This document shows positions 60,472 through 64,000 of a stretch of 64,000 nt of DNA, in pieces; position 1 is the first letter of the stretch; the number at the start of each line of letters is the position of its first letter. The notes beneath the pieces were generated by a model. That model searched no databases. It had not been told where the DNA came from and worked only from the letters and a program-made list of their open reading frames with translations. The position numbers and the translations under genes are program-made. The stretch is from positions 19,769 through 83,768 of the forward strand of contig JAFVTT010000024.1 of NCBI GenBank assembly GCA_017503065.1. Reading direction: 5' to 3'. Origin of the DNA: Bacteroidaceae bacterium (lineage in GTDB: Bacteria; Bacteroidota; Bacteroidia; Bacteroidales; Bacteroidaceae).

Positions 60472-61152
60472 ATGAACAACAAGGTATCGGAAAACCCTTT
60501 AAAAAACCGAGTTTATTTTGACACGCCACTGATGGTAGTAACGGGCATCTTCGTGACCCTTTACCTCGTGTCCAACGTAATGGCAGTCAAGATAGTCAGC
60601 ATATTCGGTTTGTTTTATTTTGATGCTGGCACCATCACTTTCCCTCTGGCCTACATGCTGGGCGACGTGCTCACGGAGATTTGGGGCTACAGAGTATCTA
60701 AAAAAGTTATCTATCTGGCATTGCTGTGCAACATCATCCTGGTTATTTGCACCAATATCGGCATCCTGATGCCTTCGCCTGACTATCTGGACGAGACGGC
60801 ACAGGCCTACAACCACATCTTTGCATACGTGCCACGGATAGTCCTGGGTTCGCTCACAGGCTTCCTGCTTGGCGAACTCTCCAACGCATACATCATGGAG
60901 CGCATGAAGGCCTGGAGCCGTGGCAAGCACATGTGGCTCAGGACAATAGGCAGTTCCATGGTGGGATACGTCTTCGACTCCGTCCCCTTCGTGCTCATAG
61001 CCTTCTACGGCACCGTCTCCACCGAAGACCTGCTGAAGATGATGCTTCTGCAATACGTGCTGAAACTGGCCATCGAGGCTCTGGCCGGCACACCACTGGC
61101 CTATGTGGTGGTAGACTTCCTTAACCGCTACTACAAAAGGAGGGGCGTATGA
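60472..61152 (+). CDS. YhhQ-family transporter (probable queuosine precursor uptake)
   Basis: Integral membrane protein of 226 residues with about six transmembrane helices, of the vitamin-uptake/YhhQ family that imports 7-deazaguanine precursors of queuosine. Typical segments are LYLVSNVMAVKIVSIFGLFY, TITFPLAYMLGDVLTEIWGY (the LGDVLTEVWG-type signature) and a C-terminal helix pair around FDSVPFVLIAFYG. The last bases overlap the start of a radical SAM gene (ATGA, 61149-61152), so the two products are probably made together. Confidence 0.88.
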   Translation: MNNKVSENPLKNRVYFDTPLMVVTGIFVTLYLVSNVMAVKIVSIFGLFYFDAGTITFPLAYMLGDVLTEIWGYRVSKKVIYLALLCNIILVICTNIGILMPSPDYLDETAQAYNHIFAYVPRIVLGSLTGFLLGELSNAYIMERMKAWSRGKHMWLRTIGSSMVGYVFDSVPFVLIAFYGTVSTEDLLKMMLLQYVLKLAIEALAGTPLAYVVVDFLNRYYKRRGV

Positions 61153-61838
61153 ACAGGTATTCCGTCATCCGGGGCAACTTCCCAAGGGAGTTCCTCCTCC
61201 TGCAAGGCACAGGTTGCAGGTGGGGCAAATGCACCTTCTGCGACTATCACGGCGACACCTCAGACACCCCATTCAGCGTCAACAGGGAAGTGCTGAAGCA
61301 GGTCACCGGCGAGTACGGCGTGCTGGACATCATCAACTCCGGTTCCGCCATGGAACTGGACCCCGACACCCTTGCCATGATCAGGCAGGTGGCAATCGGG
61401 AAGGGCATCCATACCCTATGGTTCGAAGTCCACTACATGTACCGCCACAGGCTTGCCGCCTTTGCCCGCCAGTTTCATCCCCTCACGGTAAAGTTCCGTT
61501 GCGGCGTGGAAACCTTCTCCCCAACCCTGCGCGCCAACTGGCATAAAGGCATACCACCGCATGTCACGCCCGGGGACATAGCACGTCACTTCCAAGGACT
61601 CTGCCTGCTCTGTTGCACCGAAACTCCCGGCGACACCAGGGAGCGCCTGCTCCGCGACATAGACTTGGCAGAACGCCATTTCGAGTACTACAGCGTAAAC
61701 GTATTCTGCCCCAACACCACCGCCCTCCGGCGCAACGACGACATGCTCCGATGGTTCCTGGCCGAAGTCTACCCCACCCTACAGAAATCCTCCAAAGCCG
61801 AAGTCCTCATAGACAACACCGACCTTGGCGTAGGATGA
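61149..61838 (+). CDS. Radical SAM protein coupled to the YhhQ-like transporter
   Basis: A 229-residue protein with a cysteine cluster GCRWGKCTFCDYHGD at 22-36. The spacing is Cys23-X4-Cys28-X2-Cys31, one residue longer than the canonical CX3CX2C. INSGSAMELDP and KFRCGVETFSPTLRANWHKG follow the usual strands of the radical SAM half barrel. No additional iron-sulphur domain is present. Its 4-bp overlap with the transporter gene makes a role in salvage or remodelling of 7-deazaguanines likely, but the reaction is unknown. It is compact for the superfamily yet appears complete. Confidence 0.82.
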   Translation: MNRYSVIRGNFPREFLLLQGTGCRWGKCTFCDYHGDTSDTPFSVNREVLKQVTGEYGVLDIINSGSAMELDPDTLAMIRQVAIGKGIHTLWFEVHYMYRHRLAAFARQFHPLTVKFRCGVETFSPTLRANWHKGIPPHVTPGDIARHFQGLCLLCCTETPGDTRERLLRDIDLAERHFEYYSVNVFCPNTTALRRNDDMLRWFLAEVYPTLQKSSKAEVLIDNTDLGVG

Positions 61839-61974
61839 TTTACCCTCATTTTCACCCCATCGCGAGGACGGCATTTTCTTATTTTGGGGAGGCAAAGTCC
61901 TCGAGCAAACGCTTGTCAGCCTTCACCTTCCCTTTCAACCCTTCAAACCATCGCCTCGTGAAGCGTTTACAAAC

Positions 61975-62009
61975 GAAAAACGGCGAACGGAACCAAATCC
62001 GTTCACCGT
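61975..62009 (-). terminator. Orphan leftward terminator
   Basis: Stem ACGGCGAACGGA / TCCGTTCACCGT (one mismatch), followed leftward by TTTTTCG. No intact leftward gene now ends just before it; it may have served the relic at 62106. Confidence 0.6.
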
Positions 62010-62061
62010 CAATGTTACCCGCCTGCGCTCATCAAGACAAAGCAGTCGCCTTTCATCAAAA

Positions 62062-62096
62062 CGTTAAACTTTAAACTTTAAACGTTCAACGCTCGC
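62062..62096. repeat. Heptamer tandem repeat (AACTTTA/AACGTTA)
   Basis: Units AACGTTA, AACTTTA, AACTTTA, AACGTTC, AACGCTC in phase. Confidence 0.8.
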
Positions 62097-62105
62097 CTAC
62101 TCTCC

Positions 62106-62219
62106 CTAGTCGGTTCCGTCCCCGCCAGTCTCCTCGTCGGGCTGTACGGTGGCCATGTTGTTGAGAAGTTCCCTTTCGGCCTTGCGGGCCTCGGCCGTTC
62201 CGTTAATGGATAAGTCCAA
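62106..62219 (-). pseudogene. C-terminal relic of a lost protein gene
   Basis: Leftward frame of about 37 codons ending in TAG at 62106: LDLSINGTAEARKAERELLN, then NMATVQPDEETGGDGTD. The high-GC codons and charged, helical, Asp/Glu-rich end look like the true C-terminus of a larger protein, but the frame meets a TGA at 62220-62222 and there is no start. The sequence changes character at about 62210, right where the ATPase terminator region begins. The parent family is not recognised. Confidence 0.5.
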
Positions 62220-62248
62220 TCAATACCCCAACGTGAGTCTTTTATAAA

Positions 62249-62284
62249 ATGGAGAGAACCGATGCCTGTGCCGGTTCTCTCCAT
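62249..62284 (-). terminator. Terminator of the DUF234-type ATPase gene
   Basis: Perfect 13-bp stem ATGGAGAGAACCG / CGGTTCTCTCCAT, then TTTATAAAAG leftward. Confidence 0.88.
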
Positions 62285-62305
62285 AAATATAATAGATTCT
62301 GCAAA

Positions 62306-63631
62306 TTACATATCTTCTATGGATAACCCTCTATAAATAATCTCGTATCCTTTAAATGTGCCGACGGATTTGAAGAACAGTTCAGATTTGGCCTTTAGAA
62401 TATTTTCATCAAAGTTTTTCGATTGTCGCTTAACCTCGATAAATTCAATCTTGTTGTCCAATTCGTCCTCGGCCACAATGTCTATCTCGTTTTCTCCTTT
62501 TCGGTCATGCCAATATCCAAGGCGAGTGTATGCTCCCGATTCTTTCAGTACTTCATTAAAGTAGCTTTCTAGAGACTTGCCACTCACTGTTGTAAAATCA
62601 CGCTCTGCTATCGCTTTCAATTTATCATTACCGCCAGCCTCGATGATGTGCGTATATTTGTATATGAATCGGAACCAGAATTTCAGGAACTGGTCGTTGA
62701 TGGCATAATGCACATTCTTGTTACTTGACTTCTCGTAGACAGGTTGCATCTTACTTATCAAGCCATATTCTTCACTTAGATTTTTCAAGTATCCCGATAA
62801 CTCTTTTACGTTGAGAGCACTTTCTATTTCTGAACGAGTGTTTTTGCCTTGAGCTATAAGTGTCAGTATTGAGAAATAGATACCATAATCTTTTCCAAAC
62901 TCATCTACAAGCATATTCTTACCTTCTGGCAGAAAATAGGAGTCACGTTCAAAGAACATATCCATCATTTTCTTTTCGGTAAACTTTTTTCTGTCGATAA
63001 GCAATTCTACATACTTAGCCACACCACCTGTCAGGGTATAAAGTGCCAACAAATCAGACATTTTATAATTAGGGCAATATTCAGACATAATTTCTTTTAG
63101 GACTGATGGCTTAAAAGGTCGAATATGCATTGTTTCTGTTTGTCTACCAAAAAGTGGTTGTTTCTTATCCTTGAATATTTTGTTCATCAAGGTGTTTACA
63201 GAGCCTGCCACAATCAGGTTGATGTGAGCCTCATTTTTATAACTATCCCATATATTTTGCATATCAGAATAGATAGACGGATTCACTCTATAGAAATCCT
63301 GGAACTCATCAATAAAAAGAGTGATGTGCTGGTTCTGAGACAATTGCATGATGAATTTGAATACGGAAGCGAAAGACATTCCCTTGCTGTCAAGCATTGG
63401 TGTGCCCAGTTTTGTGCGAATCTCATCAACGAATATATTGCATAGATCGGTTTCGGCTTTACGGGCAACAAAAAAGTAAAGCATAGTCCTGTTCTCATAA
63501 AACTTCTTGACCATCTCAGTCTTGCCAATACGGCGTCTTCCCGTAATGACGGTAAATTGGGCTACTTCGTGAGATAATTCCTCAATTTCTCTAAGCTTTT
63601 CAAACTCTTTTTCTCTATCAAAAAATCTCAT
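62306..63631 (-). CDS. AAA ATPase with DUF234/PD-(D/E)XK-like C-terminus
   Basis: A 441-residue ATPase of the archaeal-ATPase/DUF234 type, common in accessory DNA of anaerobes and of unproven function. The N-terminal AAA module has Walker A TGRRRIGKTEM (30-40) and Walker B LFIDEFQDF (about 121-131), with a sensor-like VAGSVNTLM. The middle is a winged-helix region. The C-terminal part has GENEIDIVAEDEL and FIEVKRQSK, a D...ExK pattern like restriction-type nucleases. The frame opens at 63694, but MRFFDREKEFEKLRE at 63631 is the family start. It is clearly more AT-rich than the backbone, which suggests transfer. Confidence 0.85.
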   Translation of the reverse strand: MRFFDREKEFEKLREIEELSHEVAQFTVITGRRRIGKTEMVKKFYENRTMLYFFVARKAETDLCNIFVDEIRTKLGTPMLDSKGMSFASVFKFIMQLSQNQHITLFIDEFQDFYRVNPSIYSDMQNIWDSYKNEAHINLIVAGSVNTLMNKIFKDKKQPLFGRQTETMHIRPFKPSVLKEIMSEYCPNYKMSDLLALYTLTGGVAKYVELLIDRKKFTEKKMMDMFFERDSYFLPEGKNMLVDEFGKDYGIYFSILTLIAQGKNTRSEIESALNVKELSGYLKNLSEEYGLISKMQPVYEKSSNKNVHYAINDQFLKFWFRFIYKYTHIIEAGGNDKLKAIAERDFTTVSGKSLESYFNEVLKESGAYTRLGYWHDRKGENEIDIVAEDELDNKIEFIEVKRQSKNFDENILKAKSELFFKSVGTFKGYEIIYRGLSIEDM

Positions 63632-63642
63632 ATCTACAAATG

Positions 63643-63683
63643 TTATCGTAATGTACATTACCGTAACGGCGGTTACGATAGTG
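63643..63683. promoter_or_regulatory. Nested palindromes before the ATPase gene, possible operator
   Basis: TATCGTAA and TTACGATA flank GTAATGTACATTAC (a perfect 14-bp palindrome) and CCGTAACGGCGGTTACG. They lie between the -7 box at 63684-63691 and the start codon, where a bound protein would block transcription. Confidence 0.6.
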
Positions 63684-63691
63684 CAAAAGTA
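63684..63691 (-). promoter_or_regulatory. -7 box TACTTTTG of the ATPase gene
   Basis: TAnnTTTG on the minus strand, directly beside the palindromes. Confidence 0.6.
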
Positions 63692-63813
63692 CAAATAAAA
63701 TTATCATTCGTGCAATAAATCCATGGTTTTTATAGTTTTTCCAGCAAATAAATGTTCTCAAACCGTCTAAGAACAAAAGAAAATTGTAATATTTGAGGTA
63801 CCCCCGAATATAC

Positions 63814-63866
63814 TTTCACTCGTTGGGAGAAAATATTCAAGCAAGCTTGATATTTTTTCACTCGTT
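63814..63866. promoter_or_regulatory. Direct repeats and palindrome before the MNT gene, possible operator
   Basis: TTTCACTCGTT occurs at 63814-63824 and again at 63856-63866, exactly 42 bp apart. Between them lies TCAAGC-AA-GCTTGA flanked by AAAATATT and TATTTTT (about 63830-63858). This sits just upstream of the -7 box, as expected for an autoregulated toxin-antitoxin operon. Confidence 0.6.
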
Positions 63867-63872
63867 TATTCG

Positions 63873-63880
63873 TATATTTG
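63873..63880 (+). promoter_or_regulatory. -7 box TATATTTG of the MNT gene
   Basis: TAnnTTTG, 24 bp before the ATG at 63905. Confidence 0.65.
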
Positions 63881-63904
63881 CGGTAGGAAAAGACCAAGAA
63901 TGAT

Positions 63905-64000
63905 ATGAACAGTTCCGCAATGAACCAAATAATACCTGCGCTTCAGGGCTACTTCAACACTCAACCTGTTTCTAAGGCATGGTTGTTTGGGTCGTATTCG
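63905..64000 (+). CDS. MNT-type nucleotidyltransferase, N-terminal part (cut by window edge)
   Basis: The first 32 codons of a rightward gene: MNSSAMNQIIPALQGYFNTQ, then PVSKAWLFGSYS, still open at base 64000. The stretch VSKAWLFGSYS is the start of the nucleotidyltransferase signature GSxxRG...DxD found in MNT proteins. Small MNT proteins usually neutralise a HEPN ribonuclease encoded next door, by adding AMP to it. That partner would lie beyond the edge. The AT-rich surroundings and operator-like repeats support a toxin-antitoxin locus. Assignment rests on a short segment. Confidence 0.7.
   Translation, partial: MNSSAMNQIIPALQGYFNTQPVSKAWLFGSYS

Larger units (their letters stand above)
61839..62305. 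other. Junction region with decayed gene end and hairpins
   Basis: Boundary between the backbone and the AT-rich right end. It contains an inverted pair AAACGCTT / AAGCGTTT (about 61919 and 61963), a terminator-like hairpin, a heptamer tract (62062-62096), the relic of a coding sequence and the terminator of the ATPase gene. No intact gene is called here. Confidence 0.55.

Noticed and set aside
61613..62074. 153-codon rightward frame after the radical SAM gene
   Set aside because: It starts inside the radical SAM gene in another frame and then crosses hairpins and heptamer repeats.
62078..62284. 68-codon leftward frame in the junction region
   Set aside because: It runs through the ATPase terminator hairpin and lies in a different frame from the more protein-like relic ending at 62106.

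Overview
The window reads as chromosome of an anaerobic gut-type Bacteroidales bacterium, close to Prevotellaceae or Bacteroidaceae. This rests on gene content and on promoter style: nearly every confident start has a TAnnTTTG -7 box (mostly TACCTTTG or TATCTTTG), sometimes with a TTTG box 19-20 bp upstream, and Shine-Dalgarno sequences are essentially absent. Most coding DNA looks like one long-resident backbone. The right end (from about 61.8 kb) is visibly more AT-rich and looks acquired.

Layout. 0-3.2 kb: an edge-truncated MBOAT acyltransferase and a K+/H+ antiporter, both leftward. 3.3-10.6 kb: a rightward block with a nucleosidase, a small TPR-like protein, then an aromatic amino acid operon (prephenate dehydratase, aminotransferase, DAHP synthase-chorismate mutase, prephenate dehydrogenase), a phosphoesterase, a DUF554 membrane protein and TrmO. 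11.2-18.5 kb: a YycJ-type metallo-hydrolase, tRNA-Lys, AspRS, a FadL-type porin and a three-domain acyl-ACP synthetase/ACP/acyltransferase fusion. 18.6-23.5 kb, leftward: a BASS transporter, PRPP synthetase, a ThiE-like protein, bS16, GAPDH and a tiny putative lipoprotein. 23.6-31.6 kb: MscL, then leftward GH20 hexosaminidase, glucan phosphorylase and glycogen synthase. 31.7-43.7 kb: mixed housekeeping genes (Ca2+ exchanger, TPR protein, bL27/bL21, Skp-like lipoprotein, dipeptidases, beta-helix lipoprotein, RlmH, NadC). 44-51.3 kb: cyclophilin and a leftward glycogen operon (debranching enzyme, GT4, GH57) divergent from a Crp/Fnr regulator and a shortened MiaA paralogue. 51.7-61.8 kb: an M6 protease with a possible sorting tail, tRNA-Ala, tRNA-Trp, an indolepyruvate oxidoreductase/phenylacetate-CoA ligase/aminotransferase operon, an omega-amidase-like nitrilase, and a 7-deazaguanine-transporter-like gene overlapped by a radical SAM gene. 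61.8-64 kb: a decayed gene end, a DUF234-type ATPase with a nuclease-like tail, and the start of an MNT nucleotidyltransferase, probably the antitoxin half of a HEPN/MNT pair cut by the window edge.

How it fits together. Two aromatic modules lie in one window: de novo Phe/Tyr synthesis, and reversible conversion between aryl acetates and aromatic amino acids. Two glycogen loci (synthase plus phosphorylase; debranching enzyme plus GT4 plus GH57) together cover storage polysaccharide metabolism, the second facing a Crp-type regulator.

The least expected layer lies between the genes. Intergenic spaces hold families of short degenerate tandem repeats with strict 7-, 9- and 22-bp periods, palindromic C-rich hairpin elements, a hairpin element whose two copies show compensatory stem changes, and a MITE-like element of about 170 bp with terminal inverted repeats.
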